From contig NC_134030.1 of the NCBI RefSeq assembly GCF_964204645.1, forward strand, positions 14,908,447 to 14,972,446: 64,000 nucleotides of DNA, given 5' to 3'. This document shows, in pieces, positions 33,640 through 44,930 of this stretch; position 1 is the first letter of the stretch; each line of letters starts with the position of its first letter. The stretch is from Tubulanus polymorphus (lineage: Eukaryota > Nemertea > Palaeonemertea > Tubulaniformes > Tubulanidae). Below the pieces are notes generated by a model that ran no database searches, was not told the DNA's origin, and saw only the letters and a program-made list of their open reading frames with translations. A program made the position numbers and the translations under genes.

Positions 33640-34925
33640 TAGGGTTTTCTGTAACATCACAGAAGACCCTATTGATATTCGCATGTTTATTGTTATTATT
33701 TGAAACTTAGTCAAAACTGCTAAGGCTTTCTTACCTTAGCGCTGTTTATTCCGATACAAACCGTTTTATTTCATTTAGCTCACTTCGACCTACTGCTTGG
33801 GAATTTTGATGAATCAACGTTACAAAAGCAGTGTCCCGCCGTAAACATCGAAAATTGAGCCCCATTCAATGGGGCGACATGTTTTTCTGATTCGTCATCC
33901 CGAAAACCACCGCAGGCTGCTCGTCACTTCCATTATCAATTCAAGTATAAATAAACAAATTTATTACCACAAGACTTCACTTTAGCCTCGGTCTTCAAAC
34001 AGTAATTTTATCAATTACCTACTTCTTCATCGCTTACACTTTGCCGATCCACAGGATATTTACTACTCTAAATATTATACGCACTGTCGAGCTGTAAACA
34101 TCGATGAATCAACGTGTGTCTTTACGTCGTCGTTCCGTGGATACGCTGCGAGTTCTCCTTGCTATGATAATCAAATCAAGTACAAATAAATTTATTACTC
34201 CCAGTGATTTGGCCGCGGGCTTCAAACTGTATTCTAATTTATTTTACCAAATTTGCCGGATATTTACGACGATGAATCATTTCAGTACCGGCGCCAGCCG
34301 TGGGCCTAAACTAAACACGCTGAACAGACGCAGCGGAGAAAAGTTATAGTGTTGACGAGGTATTAAAATGAATGAATTTATTACTACCAGTGATTCGGCC
34401 GCGGACTTCAACCAAATATCAATATTCTATTTGTCCTACAGTACATACCGATTTTACCAAATCCACAGGAAATTTACTGAATACCTGTTTATAACACATT
34501 CTTATCCATAAGCTGAACTCACGCTTTATATTCGGATTCAGTGTTTCCAATACCGCGGGTGATAGGAGATCGTTTCTAGGCCGCTTGAATTATCTAGTGA
34601 GGTCCTACGCGACCTTTGGGCTTTACTTTTTCAAACAAACACAATATAATTGTTGTGTTTATCAACGGACACATGGATTGAACTTCAAACAAAATTTGCA
34701 ACAGAAAATCAGGCAACATTGCTAAGACACGTAGCACAAAAGATTTGTTTCTTATCCGAAAATGAAATTGCTTTTACAAATCGAATACTCCATGAGACCT
34801 TACCCTATTTAATAAAGGTGTAGGAATACGATGTTTAGGAGGGTTATAGCGTAATAGGCCTAAGCCTCATTTGTCCGGATGCTAGGCCTACGCGCATACG
34901 TAGGCCAACATAGGCTTAAATGAAG
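33640..34925 (+). repeat. Dispersed repeat family, copy 3 (longest)
   Basis: Starts with the AGGGTTTTCTGT/ACAGAAGACCCT palindrome, then matches 19420-20410 and, inverted, 11515-12075. No coding potential. This copy suggests the palindrome is the 5' boundary of the whole repeat family. Confidence 0.7.
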
Positions 34926-35391
34926 ATTTCTTTTAAAAAGCTGTTTGCATTTTCTGACCATTCGTATAAGCGCAAGAATATCATCAACAATATCACCCCC
35001 CCCCCAAAAAAAAAAACTTTGTGACCTCCAAATTTCTCGCTTCTCTTGTACTCCCGTTATATTGATTCCCTCCATTGGGTGCCTTCAATATCGCTTGCTT
35101 GTTTCCACTCCCTCCCTGATTATCTAATGTTCCTTCTCTTTGTTTTCATCTGATTACCCCTTAGCTTGTACTCACGTTTTCACTTTAGTTTTTGTCTTTT
35201 GTTTTATATTACTTTAATACTAATTTATATTACTTATAGTTGCCCCTAGTTTGCCTTTGCTAACTTTACTATTGTTTTCCAGCTGTTATGTCATTACTTT
35301 CATCTATTCTCCTTTCAACATTTTAATTCGCTTTGTTTCTATTGTATTGGTCTTGTAACGATCTTCTAATATTCTCCTGTTCTCAAAACGC

Positions 35392-35423
35392 CTGATGATG
35401 GATTATAGTCTAAAAGTCGAAAC
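35392..35423 (+). other. Hammerhead-ribozyme-like core motif
   Basis: CTGATGA at 35392-35398 and CGAAACG at 35418-35424, 20 bases apart, are the two conserved core boxes of hammerhead ribozymes, which are carried by Penelope-like and some other retroelements. Stem II between them pairs poorly and a cleavage-site strand was not identified, so this is a relic at best. Confidence 0.35.
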
Positions 35424-35489
35424 GTTGCACAAATATAAATACTCTTCTATTCAAGTTTCTCGAATTTATTGTGGGATTTCTCTCGTTAC

Positions 35490-35740
35490 TCTTTAAATCA
35501 TTTATCAGGACTGTGAAGAGAAGGATACTACATTGAGTGACTCCACTAGTTAGATCTACTTATTTCCAAGAATAGACAGTTGTGTTGATTTCGGCCCCCT
35601 GTTTTCGATCGGAGAAAACAACTGAGCCATTTAAGCGACCCATCATTGATACCATTTCCTAGAGGCTTGTCTAGTAATAGCTGATGTAGTGCCTTATAAA
35701 ATCTTTTTCGAAATCCATAAAGACTATATAAGGCCTAACA
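35490..35740 (-). mobile_element. LINE-type RT remnant
   Basis: Fourth, most diverged copy of the family at 18777-19130, recognisable by GTGACTCCACTAGTTAGA, GAGCCATTTAAGCGACCCAT and TCATTGATACC. Dead. Confidence 0.6.
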
Positions 35741-36007
35741 TTCGATTTCCCAGAGTCAAATAACCTGTCGGCGAGTCCATCGCTTAAATGGTTGTTGTAC
35801 GTTTGACGACACGCAAGCTGCCCGCCGCTCATCTCGCTGTTTCAATCTGTGTAATGGATTATGTTGTGATTTGTAAATGAACTGTTGTAAATACTGTATT
35901 AGAGTCTTCTACTTTCTGTCCTGCAAACGCTGACAGAATGGTCCCTCGAGCCGGATCTTGAATAACGTTGGATTATACAATGGTGGAATTTGTGAACTAT
36001 TAAAATT

Positions 36008-36782
36008 TTGCGAACTATGGCGGATGAACAAGCTGAAATGGATCTCCTGAAATCCAAACGGAAGTCTTTTAGGAGCGTCACAACCCGGTATTTAAACGAT
36101 GCTTCAAGCATTTTAACAACGACGTTGGGTGATTTAGATATTACCACTACTAAAGCTAAACTCGAGAACATTGTCTCTAAAGTGAAATCCAACAGAGAGT
36201 CATTAAATTCGGTGCACGCAGATTTATTGAACGCTACAAAAGTCGACACGGATTTTGAGAGCCTAAATGAAGATTATGATGTTTATGACCGTAAGATACA
36301 GGACGGTTTAGTGCACATTGGGGCATTCATATCCGCCTTAAAAGTTAACGGCAGAGACAGTAGTGATAATGGCCACAAAAGTCCGAGTATAAGATTGCCC
36401 AAAAGCCTGCCTAAGTTTGACGGAGATCCTCTCACATGGACTAAGTTTTGGGATTCCTTTGGTGTGGCGATTAATAAGAACGATGATTTGCCTGATATAA
36501 ACAAATTCAGGTACCTACAGGATCATCTGACTGGTTCAGCTCTTAAATCAATAGAGGGATTAACGGCTTCGAGTAAAAACTACGATGAAGCGTTGAAAAT
36601 TCTGAAATCTAGGTTCGGCCAGTCGGATACACAAATAAGCGCATTAATGGAAGCATTACTACATAGGAAACCGCCAGAGAATAACGCTACATCGTTGCGG
36701 TCGTTTCACGATGACATTGTCAGTTATGTTCGGACATTGTCTAAGCTAGGTCAAAGCACTAACGCAATAGGGGATTTACTGG
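36008..36782 (+). pseudogene. BEL/Pao gag, interrupted by E1.3 (BEL-B)
   Basis: An intact 259-codon frame up to the insertion. Seen: N-terminal helical region (KRKSFRSVTTRYLNDAS), the hallmark RLPKSLPKFDGDPLTWTKFW, YLQDHLTGSALKSIEGL, and LKSRFGQ. All are typical of BEL/Pao (and arthropod Pao) gag. After E1.3 and its TACTGG duplication, the frame continues from 38092 without loss, so gag was open when E1.3 landed. The last few codons read before E1.3 belong to the transposon tip. Confidence 0.9.
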
Positions 36783-36934
36783 AGTAATAGGAAATATGTT
36801 GTTCTAGATCAAAGGTCGAAAGGTCGAGTGAGTAAAAAATGAAAAAGAAATTCTCGCACACTCGAATTTATTTTTCATTTTCTACTCACTCAACCTCTCA
36901 ACCTTTAATCTAGAACAACTTATTCCCTATTTCT
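36783..36934. repeat. Terminal palindrome, left end of E1.3
   Basis: Outer arm AGTAATAGG...GTTGTTCTAGATCAAAGG and inner arm CCTTTAATCTAGAACAAC...TTCCCTATTTCT pair over about 65 bases each, with a short centre around CTCGCACACTCG. Confidence 0.85.
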
Positions 36935-37039
36935 CTTAAAATATTCATATTTAAAAAGGTGAGTAAAGTGTTAGCATAATAATCTAGAAAAATAAGATCA
37001 AATATAGATTTCGAATAATAAAAAATAAATTTTCAATAT

Positions 37040-37175
37040 AAAAAGTGTGAGTAAAGTGTGAGTAAAGTGCAAACATAAAAAGTGTGAGAAAAAGTAACGA
37101 GTAATTAACGAGTTGTTAGAATTAAAATCAATTTTTAAACATAAAAAGTGTGAGCAAAGTGTGATTGAAATAATT
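37040..37175. repeat. Iteron-like AGTGTGAGTAAA repeats
   Basis: AAAGTGTGAGTAAAGTGTGA, AGTAAAGTGCAAACATAAA, AAAGTGTGAGAAAAAG and AAAGTGTGAGCAAAGTGTGA occur within 130 bp upstream of the gene. Variants are at the same place in E3.4 (near 25926) and P2 (AAAGTGTTAGTAAAGTGTGA near 40417 and inverted near 56840). Spacing is irregular. Could be a replication-initiator or transcription-factor site; the sequence shows only the repetition. Confidence 0.6.
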
Positions 37176-37206
37176 CATATTTAAATCATTGAATATTTAT
37201 ATTTGA

Positions 37207-37867
37207 ATGAGTTTTAATAAAAGTTTTGTTATTAAAATGAAGAAAGAAGAAGAAGAACCCAACTTCAAAATCGAAATAAAAGAAACCAATAAATCATTTT
37301 CACAGTAACATTAGAAATTATATTTCAGCAACAAATTTAGTGTCCGCAAGACATTATAAAATCGATAACATAACTATGATTAATCAAATATCATCAAATG
37401 AAACATATTTAATTACTGAACTAATTGATACTTTTGATAATGGTGTTAAAAATCCTAAAATATTTAATACAGTTTTAAAATTAAAAGGAACTTTAGATGA
37501 AAACATAATAAATATTCTTAAAACTCCTTTCAATGGAAGAAAAAGTGATATGATACTTGCTAAAGATTACAATGATTTGATTAAATTAAGAATTGAAAAA
37601 AGACAATTATATTATTTCAATTTTCATAATAAACAAATTATCTATAATGAAAATTCATCAAATATTGGTATTCAATGTGAATTGGATAATGAACAATCAT
37701 TTAAAGATGTTGCAGTTCAATGTAATTTAGATGATGAATTTAGAAAATTCAATCCTAATGAAAAAGTGTATTGTTATTGTGGTGGCAAATATTTAAATCA
37801 CATAAATCAAAACATTATCAGACAATCAAACATATCGAATATGAAAAGAATAATAATTCTATATTGA
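37207..37867 (+). pseudogene. E1.3 copy of the mini-Polinton gene
   Basis: Homologue of 25975-26625. The class-1 start motif (37212-37239) precedes an ATG at 37237. A small deletion near 37305 puts a TAA in frame. The frame is open again from an internal ATG at 37340 through the GIQCELDNE and AVQCNLDDE segments to the CYCGG of the finger. A one-base loss near 37790 then destroys the histidine half of the finger. Protein identity with E3.4 is high except for these lesions. Confidence 0.8.
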
Positions 37868-38091
37868 AATAAGATTAAGCTGTATGTTTCAAATATATAG
37901 TAGTTAAAGCATTGAGAAATTAGTTAATGAATAACTGTTACGTAGTAAGTTAAATTGTTATTTGATTTGAAACATATAAAGTTAAATATTCATATTCAAA
38001 ATAAGATATTTCAAATTATTTTTTTTCACTTTTTACTCACTCGACCTTTCGACCTTTGATCTAGAACAACATATTCCCTATTACTTACTGG

Positions 38092-39205
38092 TTCAGGGTA
38101 TTCTAAAGAAATTATCAGTCGATGTCATCCGAAATATATCACGCCACAATGACAAGGTCACATTCACATACGATGAATTGATAACGGCGTTATCACATGA
38201 ATTAGTGTTATTGGAATTTTGTGATCGCACGTCAGCCAGTTCGAACCCCAGTAGTACCGATATTTCTGTCACTACGAATTCAACCTTAGGAAATGTGAAT
38301 TCTGATGTTCTTGCGTTACCGGTGAGCGTTCAGTCGCGAAGTAAACCATCGGGTTCAGCTGTTCGTTATCCTTATTCGACGAGGACTGCGTCTATTGTAA
38401 TAATAAGCATTCATCCGTAAATTGTACCAAAGTGACATCGCTACAAGATGGACTTAAATTCGCGCGTTCAAAACGTTTATGTTTTAACTGTCTGCGAGCG
38501 TCGCATCGCTTGGGCGCATGTAATTCTCAAACGCGGTGTCGGAGGTGCTCCGATAAGCACCATACGAGTTTATGTGCAATAAAATTTGGCAGCGGTTTAC
38601 AATCACAGCAATCGACAGCTGTTAATACGTCTAGTGCCGAATACAAATCTGATGCATCCGCCGGGAATACGTCAGCACAGTGTCATCATTCGTCGGACTC
38701 AAAAAAGAATGAAGTCATGTTACAAACCGCCGTACTACAGGATATTAACTATGAACGTGAACCGTGTCAAGCTAATACTTTGTTTGATAATGCTGCAGAG
38801 GAAAGTTATATAACCCGCGAGAAATCGTCTTCACTCGGCTTACAATCGCTGGGTACCGAAATTAAATCTATTAGTGGCTTTGGCGGTAAAACTGTACAAA
38901 TACTCGCGGACATTGTGAGAGTGTATCTTATAAGAAATACGGGACATATTCCTATTCAGGTGTATGTGGTGCCATGCGTGACAGGCATGTTGAGAAATTA
39001 CGCTCGGCACAAAGTGATCGAGTCGGCTACCCATTTGAGAGGGCTGAAGTTAGCTAAACCGATCACTGATGGAGAACTTCATAATATTGATCTACTTATA
39101 GGCGCCGATAATTATTGGGACATCGTTGAAGGTCCAGTAATTAAGGGCGACGGCCCTTCAGCTGTTCAGTCAAAGATCGGGTATTTGTTATCTGGACCCA
39201 TTTAA
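38092..39205 (+). pseudogene. BEL/Pao gag tail, zinc knuckles and protease (BEL-B)
   Basis: 38092-38420 continues the gag frame (KLSVDVIRNISRHNDKVTF, then LSHELVLLEFC). A frame change near 38400 leads into 38432-39205, which has knuckle cysteines (CFNCLRASHRLGAC, CRRCSDKHHTSLC). The retropepsin segment has NTLFDNAAEESYIT where active elements have DSG/DSA, so the catalytic motif is altered. LRGLKLAKP and LLIGADNYW follow, as in BEL-A. Confidence 0.8.
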
Positions 39206-39379
39206 CTGAAGCCAGTGCTACCGATACCATCGTCCCTACCTACCAGTTCATGCGTCACCGCACAGTGCGTTTTTGAGTCGAATGATTCGCTCACCGCCAA
39301 TGTGAGTTCTGGGAACTTGAGTCAAAGGGTATTTCAGAGACCCATGGGGATACTGACTTATTTGACTTAGAAGGGTATT

Positions 39380-40106
39380 GTCGAAATTCCATTTCGTTCA
39401 ACGGTGAAAGGTACAAGGCACGCTTACCTTGGAAAAGCAACCATCCCCGTTACCGACGAACTATATGCAAGCTTTACGTATAAACGAGTCAACAGTTAAG
39501 CGTTCAATGAAGCGCGGTGAGTTGAAATATTACTCGGACGTCATGCAAGACCAATTCAACCGCGGATTTATTGAAAGGGTGTATGATGTTAATAACGCTG
39601 CGAGGTCCAGGTTACACTACTTGCCCCATCATCCGGTATATCGCGCTGATTCTGTTACGACTCCGCTCAGAATCGTTTTTAATTGTAGTAGTCGCGCGTC
39701 GTCATATACTCCGAGTTTAAATGATTGTCTGGAGAGCGGTCCAGCGCTGCAAAATAACATATCGTCGATTTTGCTAAGATTACATTTGTTCGATATTGCA
39801 TTGATATCTGATATTGAGAAAGCATTCCTTCAGATTTCGTTACATCCACATGACAAGACTGTACACGTTTTTTATGGCTCAGTGATCCTGAGGACCCCAC
39901 AAGTGACCTTGTGGTATGGCGATTCAAAGTGATTCTCTTTGGAGCTAAAAGCTCGCCGTTTATTTTCAATGCGACGTTATGACATCACCTGAAGGTGGTT
40001 GAACGTCCGTGCACTCTCATGATGAACGATAATCTATATGTCGATAATCTGATAGTCAGCATCCCTGCTGGCCAAGCTCGACAATTCTATGATACAGCTA
40101 GAAGTG
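39380..40106 (+). pseudogene. BEL/Pao reverse transcriptase, cut by P2 (BEL-B)
   Basis: Open piece 39429-39932 with HYLPHHPVYR, RIVFNCS, SLNDCLESGPAL and palm motif A (ISDIEKAFLQISL). A frame change near 39930 is followed by GAKSSPFIFNA and palm motif C as LYVDNLIVS (about 40036-40062). P2 begins at 40107 after target bases GAAGTG. Nothing after the palm survives on this side. Confidence 0.85.
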
Positions 40107-40294
40107 AGTAATAGGGGTAATGGGCTTTCATACCAAAGGTCGAACGGTCGAGCTCGTAAAAAATGAAAATAATAATAATTTACAGTTGAATTAGTCGCGC
40201 ACACTCCTAATTCAACTGTAAATTATTATTATTTTCATTTTTTACTCACTCGCCCCTTCAACCTTTGATATGAAAGCCCATTACCCCTATTACT
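40107..40294. repeat. Terminal palindrome, left end of P2
   Basis: 88-base arms 40107-40194 and 40207-40294 around a 12-base centre (TCGCGCACACTC). Both arms end AGTAATAGGGG/CCCCTATTACT. Mismatches cluster in the GGTCGA core: GGTCGAACGGTCGAGCTC outside, GGTTGAAGGGGCGAGTGAG inside. The right end (56903-57060) has the same layout with the outer arm truncated. Confidence 0.9.
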
Positions 40295-40479
40295 CTTAAA
40301 ATATTCATATATATATATGAATAACATTTAAATTGACAGATTATTCAATATAAAAGTATATATTTACAACATTATTTCAATATTCATATTTGTATGAGTT
40401 AGATTTTTAAACATTAAAAGTGTTAGTAAAGTGTGATTGAAATCATGCATGATATAAATCATTGAACTTCTAAAATCAA

Positions 40480-40507
40480 TTTTAATAAAAAATTTAGTAT
40501 TAAAATG
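40480..40507 (+). promoter_or_regulatory. Class-1 (early-type) start motif
   Basis: TTTTAATAAAAAATTTAG then TATTAAAATG ending in the start codon. The same arrangement, with 1-3 changes, is at 44536-44562, 25979-26007, 37212-37239 and, on the minus strand, 56765-56793. All precede replication-type or accessory genes, none a capsid gene. Confidence 0.6.
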
Positions 40508-40882
40508 GAAGCAAATAAGTACTACTGTCCAACATGTAATATCAATATAGATAAATCCCAAAAATCAAGACACAATAAAACTAAAACACATTTAGAGAAT
40601 AAATTGAAACTAGAATATGAAGATGATATATTAGAAACTAAATTAGATGAATTAAAGAATGAAAAGGAAACATACAAATGTGATACATGTAATCAATCAT
40701 TCAGTGATAAAAGATATTATAAAGAACATTTAAAATCTAAAAGTCATTTTAGAAATAAGAATAATGATATTTTAGGTGAAGATTATTTTGATAAAGATAA
40801 TGATAAGAAACAGAAGACAATTAAAAGCATAAAAAATAAATTAAACAATAAAAGACCATACATAGAAGATGTAAGAAATTAA
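40505..40882 (+). pseudogene. N-terminal zinc-finger segment of the PolB frame
   Basis: 125 codons with two C2H2-like fingers: YYCPTCNINI...RHNKTKTH (about residues 6-32) and YKCDTCNQSF...HLKSKSH (about 57-79). The tail (KRPYIEDVRN) reaches a TAA at 40880-40882. The next frame is open from there into PolB and looks like its natural continuation, so a one-base gain near 40880 probably separates the two. The first 38 codons lie inside the TIR and are therefore duplicated at the right end, where they head a different ORF (56516-56767). If not a lesion, this is a separate small DNA-binding protein. Confidence 0.7.
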
Positions 40883-40883
40883 T

Positions 40884-43800
40884 ATTAATTCATTAGATAA
40901 TAAAAAAGAAGTAGAGATAACCGAAGCATTTAAAAGTGATATTGGTCCAGCAGCTATCGAGTTTAAATTTCATAAAGGAAAAACATTAGAAGAAAATAAA
41001 AAACATTTAGAAAATATGAATGAAATAATAAAAATAATAACTGATGTTGAATATCCTAAAATTAGTATATCAGTTAATGTAAAGTTAATAAAATCTGAAG
41101 ATAAACCAATATATAATATAAATTCTCATTCACAACATATTATATCTAAACAACATATAGATGATAAATGTTATAATGAAGTAAAAACTAAAATAGAAGA
41201 GAAATATTTTGAAGGATCTGGTTTAATATTTGATGAAATAATATTTATGACTTTACATGTTTATAACACAAAATATAATAAGTTAACTAAATCAAAACCA
41301 ATTGATGAAAATAATGTATCATATTATAAAGAACCAGATATTGAAGCATCGAGTTATATTGAACTACCATTTAAAACTAATGCTGTTATAAATATACAAA
41401 ATGAAGATGATAAATGTTTTCTATGGGCTATAATAAGTTGTTTACATCCAACAGAAGATATTACACATAGTTTTAGATTAACTCATTATAAACCATTTGA
41501 AAATAATTATAAGATAGATAAGTATCCTGTCAGAATTAAAAACATCCCAAAGATAGAAAGAGATAATAATTTAAGAATAAATGTATTTGATTTAATCAAA
41601 TTACCAAATACAAAAGGTAACAATATAAAACATTATACATTAGAACCTTTATACCTATCAAAAGATTATGATTCAAACGATGTTATAGATATATTATATT
41701 ATGAGAATCATTATATGTGGATTAAACAAATAGATTTATTTTTTAAATCAGAAAATGATCACCATAAAATATATCTTTGTAGAAAATGTTTACATCGATT
41801 CAGTAATGAAAGTACATTATTAAATCATAAACAATTATGTGATAATCATGATTATTGTAAATTAGTTTTACCAAATGAAAAAGATAAAATATTAGAATTC
41901 AAAAAATATGATTACAAAAATAAAGTTCCATTTGTTATATATGGAGATTTTGAATCATTAAATAAAGAACTAACTGATCAAGATAGAAAAGAAATATATT
42001 ATAAAAGAAAGAAATTAAATTCAAATGAAAATGATTTTTCAGATGACCCACCAAAAACAAATACTATTAAAAAGATTCATCAATCAGCTGCAGCTTTCGG
42101 GTTATATATAAAATCTGATTATCCAGAACTAATTGAAAGTGAATATTATGATTATAGAAATGAAAATGTTATCAATCATTTTTGTGACTTATTAATTGAA
42201 TATGAAATAAGATTTAGTAAATTATTGAATACAAATATAGAAATTATAATGACAGAAGAAGATAAAGAAGAATTTGCGTTTGCAGATAAATGTTATTATT
42301 GTGAAAAGATATATAATTTTAGAGATAAAAAAGTAAGAGACCATGATCATTTGAATGGAAAGTTTAGAGGCGCTGCGCATGAGAATTGCAATTTGCAAGC
42401 TAGGAAAATTAATTTTGTACCAGTTATATTTCATAATCTATCAGGATATGATGCACATTTATTTATCAAACAGTTATGCCATAAAATAGAAGAAATTAAT
42501 AATGAAATAGAAAGATTAAATTCAAATAGATCAAAAGATAAAATACCAACTTATAAATTTAGAATGTTAGCTAAAACATCTGAGAATTATATATCATTCC
42601 AATTTGGTTGCCTAAGATTTATAGATTCATATAGATTTTTACATAGTTCATTAGATAACTTATCAAAATCATTAGTTGATGATGAATTAAAGATATTAAA
42701 AGAATATTACCCAAATATTGATGATTTTAAATTAATGAGATATAAAGGTGCAATTCCATATTCATTTTATAAATCACATAATGATTTCAATATAACTGAA
42801 TTATTGAAAGAACAATTTTATGATGAATTAAAAAATGAATATGTTAAAGATGAAGTCTATAATAGAACATTGAATATTTGGAATCATTTCAAAATAGAAA
42901 ATCATGGCCAATTAGTAGATTTATATTTAAAATCAGATGTATTATTATTAACCGATATATTCGAAAGGTTTAGAGATGTAAACCTAAAATATTTTAATAT
43001 TGATCCTTGTCATTGTTATTCATCACCAGGTTTAACATGGGATTGTGGATTGAAATTTACAAATATAAAAATGGATTTGTTAACAAATATAGATCAATTA
43101 CTATCATTTGAAAAATCTATAAGAGGAGGAGTTTCAGGTGTATTAGGTGATAGATTCAATGTAAATGATAACCCTGGATATAAGTTATTATATATAGATG
43201 CAAATAATTTGTATGGTTGGGCAATGATGGAACCACAACCTTATGGAGTATTTGAATTAACTGAAGTTTTACAGAATGAAAATAATGATAAATTTGATTG
43301 GAAGAAAAGAATTCTAGATATTGCAGATGATTCAGATACTGGTTACTTTTTTGTTGTAGATTTAGAATATCCTGAACATATTAAATTTAAATCTAGAAAT
43401 CTAGCTTACTGTCCCGAACATAAAACTGTAACTCATGAAGAATTATCAAATTATCAAAAAAGAATTAAACCCGAAAATCATATTCATACAGAAAAGTTAA
43501 TGGTATCTCAAGAAGATAAATATAATTATGTAGTACATTATAGAATGTTAAAGTTTTATCTAAACAAGGAATGGTTCTAAAAAAAGTACATAGATATATT
43601 TCATTTAGTCAATCTAAGTGGTTAAAAAAATATATAGATTTTAACACCAAACAGAGAACTGAAGCTAAAACTGATTTCGAGGAAGATTTCTTCAAGTTAA
43701 TGAATAATGCATTCTATGGTAAGACTTGTGAAAATATTAGAAATAGAAATGATATTGAGTTAGTCAGTAATGGTAAAAGAATTAGACATTTACAAACATA

Positions 43801-44530
43801 TCCTAAGTTCATTGGTAACAGAATATTTGATGAAAATTTAGCCGCAGTTATGATGAGAAGAACATCAATGAAATTTAATAAACCAATCTATGTTGGCGCT
43901 TCAGTTTTAGAATTATCAAAATTACTAATGTATGAATTCTATTATAATATATTACAACCACTTTTTGGAGAAAAACATATAGAAATATTATATTTTGATA
44001 CCGATTCTTACATATTAAAGATAAAAACTGATAACATAACTGATGATTTAAAAACATTAAAACATCATTTTGATTTTAGTTATTATCCTAAAGATCAAGA
44101 ATTGTTTAGCAATGATAATAAAAAAGTTCCCGGTAAATTCAAAGATGAATTAGGTGGTGAAGAAATGATTGAATTCATCGGTATTAGATCTAAAATGTAT
44201 TCATATAAAACTAAAGAACATGAAGCTAAAAAGTTAAAAGGAATAACCAAAAGTGTAGTAGAAAAGAATATTCATTTCAAAGATTACATCAATTGTATAT
44301 TCAATGAAGAAGTTAGAAAACATAAGATGAGATGTTTAAGATCTGAGTACCACGATATGTTTATTGAAGAAATTGAAAAGATAAGTCTAAACCCATTTGA
44401 TGATTAAAGATATATTTTAGATGATGGAATTCATACAGTTGCTTATGGTTGCAATTTAGATGAATACTTAAAATTTAAAAGGGAAGAGACAAAAGATAAC
44501 GAGATAATGAAAAGAATTCTAACGTGTTAA
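40884..44530 (+). pseudogene. POLB: Protein-primed family B DNA polymerase (PolB)
   Basis: The replicase, expected to copy the linear element by protein priming. Pieces: 40884/41016-43580 and 43571-44407 plus a tail to 44530. Motifs in order: exonuclease I IYGDFES (41940-41960); a CxxC/HDH/C HNH-like zinc insertion (CYYCEKIY, RDHDHLNGKFRGAAHENC, 42288-42400); exonuclease II FHNLSGYDAHLF (42429-42464); exonuclease III YLKSDVLLLTD (42924-42956); palm A YIDANNLYGWAM (43192-43227); palm B LMNNAFYGKT (43697-43726); palm C YFDTDSY (43991-44011). All catalytic aspartates are present. Lesions: a one-base loss near 43565, a TAA at 44405-44407 in the otherwise continuing C-terminus, and the N-terminal shift near 40880. 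Not translatable as one protein. Confidence 0.92.
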
Positions 44531-44559
44531 TCAAATTTTAATAAAAATATGTTATTAAA

Positions 44560-44913
44560 ATGGAGAGTAAACAAGCGCACAGTGAGAAAAACAAATTATT
44601 TCTAGATAGAATAAAAGATACTACAAATATAAAATCTGTAGATTATAAATTCAAAAAGTTAACAGAATTAACAATCCATAAGAAATATCTAATTACAAAT
44701 ATTGATACAGTTACTAATAACTATGGAGATAAATTAGTTATACACTTAGAATATGAAGGATTAAAAGGAAATACATATAAATTCAGAACATATTTACCGG
44801 ATAGATTTCATAGATTATCAAGTGAAGACTTAGAAGAATTATGTTCTGGAGATTTCTATTTCGTATACAAAGGTAAGAATGAAAAAGGGCACCATGAAAT
44901 AGATTTCGAATAA
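44560..44913 (+). CDS. OB-like small Polinton protein
   Basis: 117 aa, homologue of 2423-2749 in P1 (shared YLPDR, LSSEDLEEL, YKGKNEKGHHE). Preceded by a class-1 start motif (44536-44562), which groups it with PolB rather than the capsid genes. Frame intact. I infer a replication-associated nucleic-acid-binding role from position and motif class only. Confidence 0.72.
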   Translation: MESKQAHSEKNKLFLDRIKDTTNIKSVDYKFKKLTELTIHKKYLITNIDTVTNNYGDKLVIHLEYEGLKGNTYKFRTYLPDRFHRLSSEDLEELCSGDFYFVYKGKNEKGHHEIDFE

Positions 44914-44930
44914 GAAAATATGTAAAATAA

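Larger units (their letters stand above)
36783..38085. mobile_element. E1.3: single-gene mini-Polinton, TSD TACTGG
   Basis: TACTGG at 36777-36782 and 38086-38091. The tips are inverted copies starting AGTAATAGG(G/A)AATATGTTG with the GGTCGA double core (AAGGTCGAAAGGTCGAGTGAG). The left end is a palindrome (36783-36934); the right end has only the outer arm. The interior holds iteron-like repeats and one gene related to the E3.4 gene. Non-autonomous. Confidence 0.92.
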
